Under the pieces are notes generated by a model. The model had not been told where the DNA came from. It ran no database searches and saw only the letters and a list, made by a program, of their open reading frames with translations. The position numbers were made by a program, and so were the translations under genes. From IMG/VR virus record IMGVR_UViG_3300029448_000260, positions 1 to 30,147 of that record: DNA of 30,147 nt. One strand, written 5' to 3'. The DNA is from a virus. This document shows positions 7,174 through 13,655 of the stretch, piece by piece (within the stretch, counting starts at the first letter, position 1; each line of letters starts with the position of its first letter).

Positions 7174-7857
7174 TTAGTCTGTTTGTGATATATCAATATC
7201 TGCGTTATCACCACTTGTTGTTAAAGTAATCATATTGTCATTTGTACCTGATTGTACAATATCGACATCTGCGATACCACCTGTGTGAGTGTGTATCAAA
7301 GTATGTCCGTTTACATCACCATTTCCGTCTATGTCAATTAAGTAATTGTTAGTATCACCATTTACTGTGATTGTTAATATCGCACTATTACCATCAACTG
7401 TAGCGGCAACAACGTTTGAATCAGAACCTGATTGACCAACTATATCAACATCTGCTGAAGTAGCTGATGATGTTTGACCTATATCTAAATCAATATCGTT
7501 TGAGTTACCAGTAAAGTTAATTACTGCGTTTGCTGATCCACATGATGAGTTACCACCTGTACTATCACAATTTAAATCAACGTCATTTGAGTTACCAACT
7601 AAATTAATAACACCAGTATATGTAGCACCGTTAATCTGATATTTGATAACGTTAGAGTTACCTATCTGATCTATGTTTAAAATAGTCGTAGCACCTGTTG
7701 AAGCAGACGCTGTTGTGCTATTACCAACGGTGTTATTTTCACCATCTTGTGTTATATCTAAATCAAGTGAAGCACCTGATTGAGTAACGTAAATATCGTT
7801 AGCATATGACAAAGAAGTCATCAACATTAACATAACGACACTAATTAGTTTGTACAT
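7174..7857 (-). CDS. Curlin-repeat secreted protein, CsgA/CsgB-like
   Basis: A 227-residue protein with a clear signal peptide (MYKLISVVMLMLMTSLSYA, cleavage after SYA). The rest is built of about eight strand-turn repeats of 23-30 residues: YVTQSGASLDLDITQDGENN, ILNIDQIGNSNVIKYQING, VINLVGNSNDVDLN, AVINFTGNSNDIDLDIGQ, and a final VDIVQSGTNDNMITLTTSGD. Regular Gln, Asn and Gly at turns matches curlin repeats, which fold into a beta-helical amyloid. An odd feature is Asp enrichment in place of much of the Ser/Gln, and one Cys pair (NCDSTGGNSSCG). Its start overlaps the end of csgG by 17 bases. It is the best candidate for the major subunit exported through CsgG. Confidence 0.85.
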   Translation of the reverse strand: MYKLISVVMLMLMTSLSYANDIYVTQSGASLDLDITQDGENNTVGNSTTASASTGATTILNIDQIGNSNVIKYQINGATYTGVINLVGNSNDVDLNCDSTGGNSSCGSANAVINFTGNSNDIDLDIGQTSSATSADVDIVGQSGSDSNVVAATVDGNSAILTITVNGDTNNYLIDIDGNGDVNGHTLIHTHTGGIADVDIVQSGTNDNMITLTTSGDNADIDISQTD

Positions 7858-8674
7858 TGTTGTGTATTCCTATTTCTTCTTTTTTAAATTTCCAGTATTG
7901 TTTTTGTTCACCTGCGTGAATAATCTCTAATATAGCAAATTCTATTGCTGTTCTAATAGCATAAGTTACAGGTTCATTTGTTGCGACACCACTTTCTAAT
8001 TCTACTGCCTTTGTGTTCATATCTACAAAGGTAAATATATCGCCACCTTTTGAGTGACTTGCGATAGTTTTAGTGACCTGTGTTGTCAATAAAATCTCAC
8101 CTGTTTGTACTGATACAAGTCTCATAGCAACAGTGACTTGATCTACTCTATATGATTCACTTAATCCTATACCAAGGTATCTAGCACCTTGACCACCTGT
8201 TTGTATATTACTATCAAATCCTACTATACCACCTTCGATAATAAGACCAGCGAACAATAAAGGTTTTAAAATATTACCTACTTGTTGTTCGCCATCGTAT
8301 AATTCTCTTGTTGATCTAATCAATTGTCTTTCTTTGACTAGATTATCTAAACCTTCTCTTTCAACAACTTGAAACCAATCGCCACCTGATACTTTTTTCA
8401 ATGCGTCTATAACAAATAAACTAGCACCTTGTGTTACAGCAGTTGACAATTGAGAAAATTTTGTACTTGGTTTTCTCTGACCTGTCTGGTCAGTAAATCT
8501 ATAAACTGCTACTGTTATAATAGGTTGATTATCTAAATCAGGTAAGTTAAAAAGTCTATCACTTGTAGTTGTTCCTTCTACATATGGTGATTTACCTTTA
8601 TATACTTTGTACTCTTTATTTGTGGCACAACCTGATAAAATCAGACCTAATAATATAACTAAAATTGTTTTCAT
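7841..8674 (-). CDS. csgG: CsgG-like outer-membrane curli secretion lipoprotein
   Basis: A 277-residue homologue of CsgG, the nonameric outer-membrane pore of type VIII (curli) secretion. It has a lipoprotein signal with lipobox LSGC (Cys16). The family's core follows: VAVYRFTDQTGQRKPS, STAVTQGASLFVIDALKK, WFQVVEREGLDNLVKERQLI, GFDSNIQTGGQGARYLGIGL, VDQVTVAMRLVSVQTGEILL and NEPVTYAIRTAIEFAILEII. These blocks occur in the same order as in E. coli CsgG (about 277 residues), so the gene looks full length. It starts 2 bases after csgF and overlaps the curlin gene. A phage could use it to secrete the adjoining curlin-like proteins or to open the outer membrane. CsgE, the usual periplasmic gate, is not seen in this window. 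Confidence 0.93.
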   Translation of the reverse strand: MKTILVILLGLILSGCATNKEYKVYKGKSPYVEGTTTSDRLFNLPDLDNQPIITVAVYRFTDQTGQRKPSTKFSQLSTAVTQGASLFVIDALKKVSGGDWFQVVEREGLDNLVKERQLIRSTRELYDGEQQVGNILKPLLFAGLIIEGGIVGFDSNIQTGGQGARYLGIGLSESYRVDQVTVAMRLVSVQTGEILLTTQVTKTIASHSKGGDIFTFVDMNTKAVELESGVATNEPVTYAIRTAIEFAILEIIHAGEQKQYWKFKKEEIGIHNNVQTN

Positions 8675-8676
8675 AT

Positions 8677-9159
8677 TTAAAACTTAAAGTCGCCTAATGG
8701 CACGGACATTGTAGTCGTTGTACCATCAACGTCTGTTATTGTTAATGTAATTATTTCTGTGCTCGTATCTTTTACCCAATAGATTTGAGCACCTTCAACT
8801 TCAGCAGTACCACTTGTAGGACAAGTAGTTGTACTACTATCACATGAAGTACCAAACATATTGTCAACCAATTGTTTAGATAGGTTGGCATAAATTCTAC
8901 TTTCAACGTTAGTTATAAACTTGTTGATAGTCTTATTTTTCTCTGCTCTTTCAGAGGCAGCTTTTGCTGACTTAATGTCATCAAATACTTTCTGTTCTCT
9001 TTGTACTTCTAATTGATTTATAGATAGCACGTGCTGAGAATACCCATTGCCGCTAAACGCTGGGTTTTTAAAATCGTGTACTAATTCCGATGCCAGTAAA
9101 TTGTATTCAAGGATAAATGTAAGGATCACTACTAACACCATGTTAAATGATGTTTTCAT
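8677..9159 (-). CDS. csgF: CsgF-like curli assembly factor
   Basis: A 160-residue exported protein with a signal peptide (FNMVLVVILTFILEYNLLA). The mature N-terminus SELVHDFKNPAFSGNGYSQH matches the CsgF segment that inserts in the CsgG channel (FRNPNFGG in E. coli). A charged helical part follows (QLEVQREQKVFDDIKSAKAA), then a C-terminal strand region (IYWVKDTSTEIITLTITDVD, TTMSVPLGDFKF) like the CsgF end. Two Cys occur in a Thr/Ser loop (SCDSSTTTC). CsgF couples secretion to nucleation at the cell surface. It is the first gene after a TATAAATA late-promoter motif and directly precedes csgG. There is no ribosome site in front of the ATG. Confidence 0.9.
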   Translation of the reverse strand: MKTSFNMVLVVILTFILEYNLLASELVHDFKNPAFSGNGYSQHVLSINQLEVQREQKVFDDIKSAKAASERAEKNKTINKFITNVESRIYANLSKQLVDNMFGTSCDSSTTTCPTSGTAEVEGAQIYWVKDTSTEIITLTITDVDGTTTTMSVPLGDFKF

Positions 9160-9164
9160 ACTAC

Positions 9165-9172
9165 TATTTATA
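9165..9172 (-). promoter_or_regulatory. T4-type late promoter motif in front of csgF
   Basis: TATAAATA on the minus strand lies inside the 14-base gap between the 9174 stop and the csgF ATG at 9159. The context ATTATAAATAGTA is repeated almost exactly at 16305-16312. In T4 the late sigma factor gp55 reads this box and transcription starts about 6 bases downstream, which here would be at or next to the A of the start codon. This implies late, possibly leaderless, expression of the curli-like operon. Confidence 0.65.
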
Positions 9173-9173
9173 A

Positions 9174-9428
9174 TTAATCTTGTTTAGGATTTTTCTTTTC
9201 GTTTTCTTTTATTGTCAAAACAGTGTCTAATTTTGACTTTAATCGTATAAGATCGTTGTCTAATCTTCTTATTTTATCTAATAAACTTATGAGAGCATTT
9301 GACGCTTCACTTAGTTTCTTTGTAACTTCTTGTGTAATAAATGTATAGATGAAATAGATAAACCAACCCATAGCAAGAGCAGCCAAAGTGGCAAAGCCAT
9401 ATTGATTTAGTATTTCAATTACAGTCAT
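9174..9428 (-). CDS. Small membrane protein with coiled-coil tail (paralogue 2)
   Basis: 84 residues. A hydrophobic N-terminal segment (YGFATLAALAMGWFIYFIYTFI, residues 10-31) precedes a heptad-like amphipathic helix (LSEASNALISLLDKIRRLDN, LIRLKSKLDTVL) and a polar end. It has the same plan and similar residues as the next gene upstream (9428-9709): N-terminal helix with Gly at the same place, then LDND/MNNDLI in the coil. The two are tandem paralogues. Small proteins of this plan resemble YvrJ/BhlA-type or holin-like proteins, but no function is shown. The ATG overlaps the upstream stop as TAATG. Confidence 0.8.
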   Translation of the reverse strand: MTVIEILNQYGFATLAALAMGWFIYFIYTFITQEVTKKLSEASNALISLLDKIRRLDNDLIRLKSKLDTVLTIKENEKKNPKQD

Positions 9429-9709
9429 TAATCTTTTCTAGCGTCATTCTTTCCGTCTGATCTAGCAATTCTATCTAAATCAGGTTTGATGTCAAGTGCT
9501 GAAGAAACTAAAGTGTCTATATGTATCAAATCATTATTCATTGTTTCAATTCTATTTTCTAAACTCATAATGATACCGTGTAGACCTTTAACAGAACCTA
9601 CAACACCTGCTAAAATATATTTTAAAATAATATAAATGAATACACCCATAACTGAAGCAGACGCTACAGGTAATCCAAACTCTATTAGTATTTGAAAAAA
9701 TAAATCCAT
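9428..9709 (-). CDS. Small membrane protein with coiled-coil tail (paralogue 1)
   Basis: 93 residues. The N-terminal helix (LIEFGLPVASASVMGVFIYIILKYILAGVV, residues 8-37) is followed by an amphipathic helix (GLHGIIMSLENRIETMNNDL) and a charged tail. It shares plan and motifs with 9174-9428 (FG/YGF...GxFIYxI, then NDLI), so the pair probably arose by tandem duplication. Stop and start overlap by one base with both neighbours. Candidates are holin/antiholin-like proteins or inner-membrane partners of the curli-like pore next to them. Neither role can be shown from sequence. Confidence 0.8.
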   Translation of the reverse strand: MDLFFQILIEFGLPVASASVMGVFIYIILKYILAGVVGSVKGLHGIIMSLENRIETMNNDLIHIDTLVSSALDIKPDLDRIARSDGKNDARKD

Positions 9710-10128
9710 TAAACTTTTGTTCTATTTTTTAAATGTGCTTTTTCAATAAGAGCTTTGTTTTGTCCATAGTAAGCAACAGCATGACCAACTTTACACATTA
9801 ATTGATTTACTGATTTACCATCACACCAAATGTCGCCAAGTATTCTACCAAACTTACCTTTTTCTTCGCCCTTGTAAGTTCTTATTGTGATTGATTTTGC
9901 TTTCTTTAATTGTTCTTGTAAAAATTTTTTAGATTTTAAACCGTATTTCTTTTCTACTAAATCTCTTGTTCTACTTTCAGGTGTGTCTATACCAAATAAT
10001 CTAACTCTTTGAGCAAATAATATATTAAAGCCCATATCTAAAATTACATCAATAGTATCGCCATCTACGACCTTCGTTACTCGTTTTACACGATAACTAA
10101 AGTCGGTCTTATCTCCTAATTTTGCCAT
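9709..10128 (-). CDS. Staphylococcal-nuclease-fold (thermonuclease-like) protein
   Basis: A 139-residue SNase-family nuclease that would cut DNA or RNA with Ca2+. The full active-site set is visible: VDGDT (Asp22, Asp24), RVRLFGIDTPES (Arg43, Asp48, Glu51) and GKFGRILGDI (Arg95), matching Asp19/21, Arg35, Asp40, Glu43 and Arg87 of the family. The C-terminal VNQLMCKVGHAVAYYG also fits. The ATG at 10128 follows a good GGAG site 8 bases away. There is no signal peptide, so it acts in the cytoplasm or after lysis. Its neighbours are small membrane proteins, suggesting a late gene cluster. Confidence 0.9.
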   Translation of the reverse strand: MAKLGDKTDFSYRVKRVTKVVDGDTIDVILDMGFNILFAQRVRLFGIDTPESRTRDLVEKKYGLKSKKFLQEQLKKAKSITIRTYKGEEKGKFGRILGDIWCDGKSVNQLMCKVGHAVAYYGQNKALIEKAHLKNRTKV

Positions 10129-10131
10129 TTT

Positions 10132-10344
10132 CTACTCCATTATTAAGGCTTTTATTGTCCATGAACCGTCTATATTTTGTTCTAACTCAGCCTTTGACTT
10201 TAGGCATTGATACCTAACACCCTCTGAATACTGCCTCTCTGCTGTTCTTTTACCTTTTAGGCAAACAGATAGACTTTCTTGTATTCTATGCTCCTTAATT
10301 TCCGAGTTGACGATCATTAACAAAGCCACTACTGTTTCTATCAT
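10132..10344 (-). CDS. Short protein with hydrophobic N-terminus
   Basis: 70 residues, unrecognised. The first 13 residues (MIETVVALLMIVN) are a short hydrophobic segment that could be a signal sequence or anchor; the rest is polar with two Cys (SVCLKG, YQCLKS) about 19 apart that could form a disulfide if exported. A C-terminal Trp (DGSWTIKALI) follows. It is placed 2 bases after the coiled-coil membrane gene and 3 bases before the nuclease gene, within a late-type cluster of small envelope-associated proteins. Confidence 0.7.
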   Translation of the reverse strand: MIETVVALLMIVNSEIKEHRIQESLSVCLKGKRTAERQYSEGVRYQCLKSKAELEQNIDGSWTIKALIME

Positions 10345-10346
10345 GT

Positions 10347-10790
10347 CTAGTGTCCGTTCTTAATTTCTCTATCAGCATCTTTTAATTTTTCAATATCTTC
10401 TAACATCTTCTCTACATCTTTTTGTAGTCTTTCAATGTTAACTTTGTTTGTCATATTTTGTTCAAGGTTTTGTTCTATTTTCTCCACTGATTTGTAGAGG
10501 TCCTCTATTAGCATAAATTGCTCACCGTCAGCAGGCAAAGCTCCCATTTCACCTCGTGGCCATTTAATTCTAAATTCTGTATTCTTTTTTAAATCGTTTT
10601 CTATTCTTTCTACATGGGCGTTCATATCTTTTTCAGATAGTTTGCTAGTAGTTTCTAACATGGTAATACGCTCTAACACACCAAAGTATGCCCAAACACC
10701 CACAGCGACAGCACCGATTATAGCAAGCATGTTTCTAACAGGCATACTAATAGCAGTGTTATCTGATATATCTAATCTATTTTTGCTCAT
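10347..10790 (-). CDS. Membrane-anchored coiled-coil protein
   Basis: 147 residues with GAGGAAAAAA before ATG 10790. One membrane helix (MLAIIGAVAVGVWAYFGVLE, residues 21-40) is followed by a long charged coil (LSEKDMNAHVERIENDLKKN and VEKIEQNLEQNMTNKVNIER), interrupted by a Trp/Pro-containing loop (FRIKWPRGEMGALPADGEQF). The layout suggests an inner-membrane protein with a periplasmic coil, similar in shape to spanins but without any family match. It overlaps the lipoprotein gene 10777-11163 by 14 bases, so the two are likely translated together. Confidence 0.72.
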   Translation of the reverse strand: MSKNRLDISDNTAISMPVRNMLAIIGAVAVGVWAYFGVLERITMLETTSKLSEKDMNAHVERIENDLKKNTEFRIKWPRGEMGALPADGEQFMLIEDLYKSVEKIEQNLEQNMTNKVNIERLQKDVEKMLEDIEKLKDADREIKNGH

Positions 10791-11163
10791 TTTTTTCCTC
10801 AGTCGGCTCGTAATACTCTTTATACTTATCTAATAAATCGTTTGTAATCTTTAATTGATTTCTAATACGAGCGAAGTTCTTTGCTAACAATTCAAAGTCT
10901 TTATCTGTTAGACCCCATAAAACAGGATCAATACCTTGTTCTTCTAGTTTCTTAAATACTTCGTCTGCGTTCTCACTAGTAATAATAATCCATCTTAGAT
11001 TTTCTAATTGTAGTGGTGTAGGTTTTTCTAAATTAAGTTCCTGTCTCTTTACTTCTTCTTTGAAGATAGTAAGTTTTTTAACACCAGAACAACTAGTAAG
11101 GAACGTAATTAGGATTAGCGATACTAGGACACTCTGTATTAATTTCAGATTTCTTTGTAGCAT
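10777..11163 (-). CDS. Lipoprotein, candidate outer-membrane spanin
   Basis: 128 residues. The signal (LIQSVLVSLILITFLTSC) ends in lipobox LTSC, so the protein would be lipidated and placed in the outer membrane. The mature part is charged and helical (EEVKRQELNLEKPTPLQL, DEVFKKLEEQGIDPVLWGLT, LAKNFARIRNQLKITNDLLD). Its first 71 bases overlap the end of the 11093-11560 gene in the +1 frame. A membrane-anchored coil protein followed by an overlapping lipoprotein is the arrangement of Rz/Rz1 spanin pairs, which fuse inner and outer membrane at lysis. The length is greater than usual Rz1 proteins, and the DPVLWGLTDKDFELLAKNF stretch may be a domain with another role. Confidence 0.75.
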   Translation of the reverse strand: MLQRNLKLIQSVLVSLILITFLTSCSGVKKLTIFKEEVKRQELNLEKPTPLQLENLRWIIITSENADEVFKKLEEQGIDPVLWGLTDKDFELLAKNFARIRNQLKITNDLLDKYKEYYEPTEEKNEQK

Positions 11164-11560
11164 TTAACTCTTTCTCAGTTAATGGTGATCCACTTGCTAT
11201 TTCAATACATCTTGTAGCAAGTGCTGAAGCACCGTTTGTTATTCTCTCTATCGCTTTTGTTTTAGCAATAGCGAGTTTACCTACGTCTCTATTCTTTTTA
11301 TTAAACCTTTTATCTAAATCTTCTAAGTCTTTTTTTAGAACAGAAACTAGTTCATTCATTTTTTTGTTAGCGTCTAGTATTTCTTGGAAATCTTTCTTTT
11401 GATTTTCTATGAGAGTTTGTTGTTCAGCGACAGCTGATTCTAATTTGACTTGATTTGCTTTTAATATAGCATTATCTGATCTTAACTTCATAACATACAC
11501 GCCAGCACCTATTACAGCACTGGCGAGTATTCCAATTAAAAATAATCTAATTCCTAACAT
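11093..11560 (-). CDS. Inner-membrane coiled-coil protein, candidate i-spanin (Rz-like)
   Basis: 155 residues. One N-terminal membrane helix (IRLFLIGILASAVIGAGVYV, residues 4-23) leads to a long periplasmic coil (LRSDNAILKANQVKLESAVA, then EILDANKKMNELVSVLKKDL). A C-terminal globular bit follows with RCIEIASGSPLTEKEL and two Cys. The pattern (helix, coil, C-terminal region containing Cys) is that of Rz-type i-spanins. Its end overlaps the lipoprotein gene by 71 bases in another frame, as in Rz/Rz1. It starts 2 bases after a holin-sized peptide gene. No sequence-level family match is claimed. Confidence 0.75.
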   Translation of the reverse strand: MLGIRLFLIGILASAVIGAGVYVMKLRSDNAILKANQVKLESAVAEQQTLIENQKKDFQEILDANKKMNELVSVLKKDLEDLDKRFNKKNRDVGKLAIAKTKAIERITNGASALATRCIEIASGSPLTEKELNATKKSEINTECPSIANPNYVPY

Positions 11561-11562
11561 GG

Positions 11563-11721
11563 TTAGTCTTTCTTACAAATGGATATAATCCCCCATATTA
11601 CAGCAGCCCATGCTAAAATGTTAACAAATGGACCTCCTAATATGATTAAACCGCCAAGAACAACCAGACTTGCGCCTGACCAACTTGACATTTCTTTTAC
11701 TCTATCTTTTAACCAATTCAT
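11563..11721 (-). CDS. 52-aa membrane peptide, holin-like
   Basis: This frame starts at ATG 11721 with a strong GGAGAACTT ribosome site and ends at 11563, two bases before the candidate i-spanin. It encodes MNWLKDRVKEMSSWSGASLV, then a Gly/Leu/Ile-rich stretch LGGLIILGGPFVNILAWAAV and a short basic end (ICKKD). It has an amphipathic N-terminus, then one or two tight membrane helices. Size, topology and position before the spanin-like pair are those of a small holin or a membrane accessory of lysis. Function is inferred from context only. Confidence 0.8.
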   Translation of the reverse strand: MNWLKDRVKEMSSWSGASLVVLGGLIILGGPFVNILAWAAVIWGIISICKKD

Positions 11722-11730
11722 AAGTTCTCC

Positions 11731-12306
11731 TTATTTCTTTTTGTCGTTCTTTCTATGACCATTCCAAGCAACCCAACCACCTAGTCTTAGTGACCAGTAT
11801 GCCAGATAGTTCATAAAATAGAAACCGTTAACTTCTATATTAATATCTCTAAAGATTTGATCTGCTTTCTTTTGATCTACTAATAGAAGCGAACCTTTTT
11901 TGTCGGTTCTTTTCAAAGCGGAATATTTGTACATATAATCATGTACTAAACCACCTACTAATAATACACCTACTGGTGAAAAAAATGTTCTCAAAAATTT
12001 CGGTATACTAGCACCGTCAAATTGAAACCCAGCAGGTATAATATATTCGTTCCCGTTCATAATGTATTTCCAATCTTGTGTTACTACCCAATTTCTAGTA
12101 GAGAGTAGCCACATTACAATACCTTTCCAAAATCCCTTACCTTTTGTAGCGATCTTAACAGGTTGTAAATGTGGTAATTCTTTATAGGCAAAAGTTATTC
12201 CTGGTTTTCTTTTGTCTAATAGGTTTATAATAAAACCTACGATCACTAATATAATTAAAAGTGACCATTGCCAAAACTTCATTGCCATTGCGATTAATAG
12301 TTCCAT
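11731..12306 (-). CDS. DUF1353-family membrane protein
   Basis: 191 residues. An N-terminal membrane helix (FWQWSLLIILVIVGFIINLL, residues 11-30) precedes a DUF1353 domain at about residues 70-170: WVVTQDWKYI, EYIIPAGFQFDGASIPKFLR, FFSPVGVLLVGGLVHDYMYK and ADQIFRDINIEVNGF. The invariant FDGASIP and HDY motifs are present. DUF1353 is widespread in phages and has been suspected of acting in host lysis or entry, but its function is not established. ATG 12306 has GTAAGGATT upstream. It is the first gene of the cluster leading to the holin-like and spanin-like genes. Confidence 0.85.
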   Translation of the reverse strand: MELLIAMAMKFWQWSLLIILVIVGFIINLLDKRKPGITFAYKELPHLQPVKIATKGKGFWKGIVMWLLSTRNWVVTQDWKYIMNGNEYIIPAGFQFDGASIPKFLRTFFSPVGVLLVGGLVHDYMYKYSALKRTDKKGSLLLVDQKKADQIFRDINIEVNGFYFMNYLAYWSLRLGGWVAWNGHRKNDKKK

Positions 12307-12308
12307 TT

Positions 12309-12965
12309 TTAATCCTTACTTTTTTTATTTGTATCAATATAACTTTGATATATCTTATGAGCTTGACCTAAGTCTTTTTTCTTTTGTGGGTCTTTTGCTC
12401 TTTGTGACGCTACTTTTGCTCTCTGTGACATAGCTATAGCAGCCTGTATCTTGTGAGCATGAGTTCTACCTGAGTTTTTAATTTTACTTACAGACTTTCT
12501 AGCAGTTTCGCCATCTGTAAAACCTAAACCGTGTATAGTACCTTTAGGGTCTTCGTCTGTATATAAATCACTATGTTTATCAGAACCTTGTTTTTGTCCT
12601 GGCTTTCTAGGTATTCTTTTTGCGTCTTCTCCAGCAAACAAAGGTGATTTAATTGTTGACATTGTTTTCTTAAATGCCTTATCTTTCAATGCTTTAATTT
12701 TTTTATCTAATGCTTTTAATTGTGCTTTAAGTCTTGCTGTATTAGCAGTAAGAAAAGGTTTAATTGTACCTTTGCCATGAGTAGTTGCGTTAGCAGTTAA
12801 AGGTAAACCTCTACTGCCTGAAGTTAATCCTACACCTCTACTATCTTTTCCGCCTTGACCTTTAGGTGGCACATCACCTAAACTTGCGATAGGAGTTACG
12901 TTATCACTAGGGTTGCCTAGTCTAACACCACCTATGTAGTTCATATATTCTTTAAAGGTTTTCAT
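12309..12965 (-). CDS. Basic low-complexity protein with MKTFKEY start, possible internal head or virion protein
   Basis: 218 residues, rich in Lys, Gly and Thr. The N-terminus MKTFKEYMNYIGG resembles the MKTYQEF start of the T4 internal-protein capsid-targeting peptide, although no clear (I/L)xE cleavage site follows. The middle is Gly-rich and disordered (SLGDVPPKGQGGKDSRGVGL), then a Lys-rich helix (RLKAQLKALDKKIKALKDKA), then repeated helical SQRAKVASQRAKDPQKKK. Such composition fits a DNA-binding packaged protein. It is joined to the next gene by TAATG. It has no recognised catalytic motif. Confidence 0.7.
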   Translation of the reverse strand: MKTFKEYMNYIGGVRLGNPSDNVTPIASLGDVPPKGQGGKDSRGVGLTSGSRGLPLTANATTHGKGTIKPFLTANTARLKAQLKALDKKIKALKDKAFKKTMSTIKSPLFAGEDAKRIPRKPGQKQGSDKHSDLYTDEDPKGTIHGLGFTDGETARKSVSKIKNSGRTHAHKIQAAIAMSQRAKVASQRAKDPQKKKDLGQAHKIYQSYIDTNKKSKD

Positions 12966-13312
12966 TAATTATCTACTTTATGACCTGCTCTCCACTGATA
13001 ACATGACCAGTATCTTGCTTTTGTTTTAGGACCTGGATTATCACAATTATGTCTTGCTCTAAAATTTCTTCGTCTAGCAGGATCGTCTCTTTTAATTGAT
13101 AGACCTGTTGTATCGCCAAATGATACTTTCTTTACTTTGTCGCCATCTTTTACATATACATAAAACTTTTTAGAACCACCTCTAATTGGGTCATTTAATT
13201 TTACTTTTTTACCTTGATACTCTGCCTCTTGTATACCTTCTTGTTCGTGTTCAAATATAACTTCATCACAAAGTTTATCTATTTCTTCAAACTCTTTAAA
13301 TGACTTAGGCAT
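12965..13312 (-). CDS. Conserved marine T4-like protein with RHNCDNPGPKTKARYWSC motif
   Basis: 115 residues with a strong AAGGAG site before ATG 13312. The N-terminus MPKSFKEFEEID is followed by a GIQE-A site (Glu29/Ala30) that fits the (I/L)xE rule for T4 prohead protease. Then comes a compact domain, YQGKKVKLNDPIRGGSKKFY, VKKVSFGDTTGLSIKRDD and ARRRNFRARHNCDNPGPKTK, ending ARYWSCYQW. I recognise this basic, Cys- and Trp-containing block as common in T4-like marine phages, often as a module attached to other proteins; its function is not known to me. A virion or head-interior role is inferred. Confidence 0.8.
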   Translation of the reverse strand: MPKSFKEFEEIDKLCDEVIFEHEQEGIQEAEYQGKKVKLNDPIRGGSKKFYVYVKDGDKVKKVSFGDTTGLSIKRDDPARRRNFRARHNCDNPGPKTKARYWSCYQWRAGHKVDN

Positions 13313-13655
13313 TATATTTCTCCTTGAAAGTTTTATATTCAGGTTCTACTTTAATTTCAGTTTTACCATATATATCTTCGTCTATTTTCATTTCAACTTT
13401 TTCTATACCTGAATTAATCTGTTTTAAAAGCATACTATTATTATCTTCGTTGGCTTTGACCATCTTACTAATTTTTTTAGTAATATCATCTTGTTCGTCA
13501 CCTTGTTTCTTTTTTCTTTTAACAATACTAGGCGCCATAGGATTAGCACCTGTAGGATTTAAATCTACACCGCCACCTGAAGCAGAATTAGCTGGTGCGT
13601 CTTCGTCCATCTTATTAATGATTTCATCCATCATTTCTTTATAATGTTTTGGCAT
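13305..13655 (-). CDS. Small acidic/disordered protein, probable virion-associated
   Basis: 116 residues with GGAGAAAGAAT upstream of ATG 13655. It starts MPKHYKEMMDEIINKMDED. A Ser/Gly-rich linker (NSASGGGVDLNPTGANPM) follows, then a basic patch (KRKKKQGDEQDD), a helix (NEDNNSMLLKQINSGIEKVE) and an acidic end. The NxxSGGGVDL linker type recurs in marine T4-like structural proteins as I recall them. It overlaps both neighbours by 8-17 bases. No enzyme motif is visible. Confidence 0.65.
   Translation of the reverse strand: MPKHYKEMMDEIINKMDEDAPANSASGGGVDLNPTGANPMAPSIVKRKKKQGDEQDDITKKISKMVKANEDNNSMLLKQINSGIEKVEMKIDEDIYGKTEIKVEPEYKTFKEKYNA

Noticed and set aside
2416-9159. Curli region as a piece of bacterial chromosome or prophage boundary
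   Set aside because: Gene packing, strand, AT content and the TATAAATA motif match the flanking T4-like genes, and no integrase or attachment repeats are visible.
13324-13644. Plus-strand open frames of 60-134 codons here and at about 20 other places
   Set aside because: All lie opposite well-supported minus-strand genes, and are Ser/Leu/Phe-rich antisense readings without ribosome sites.
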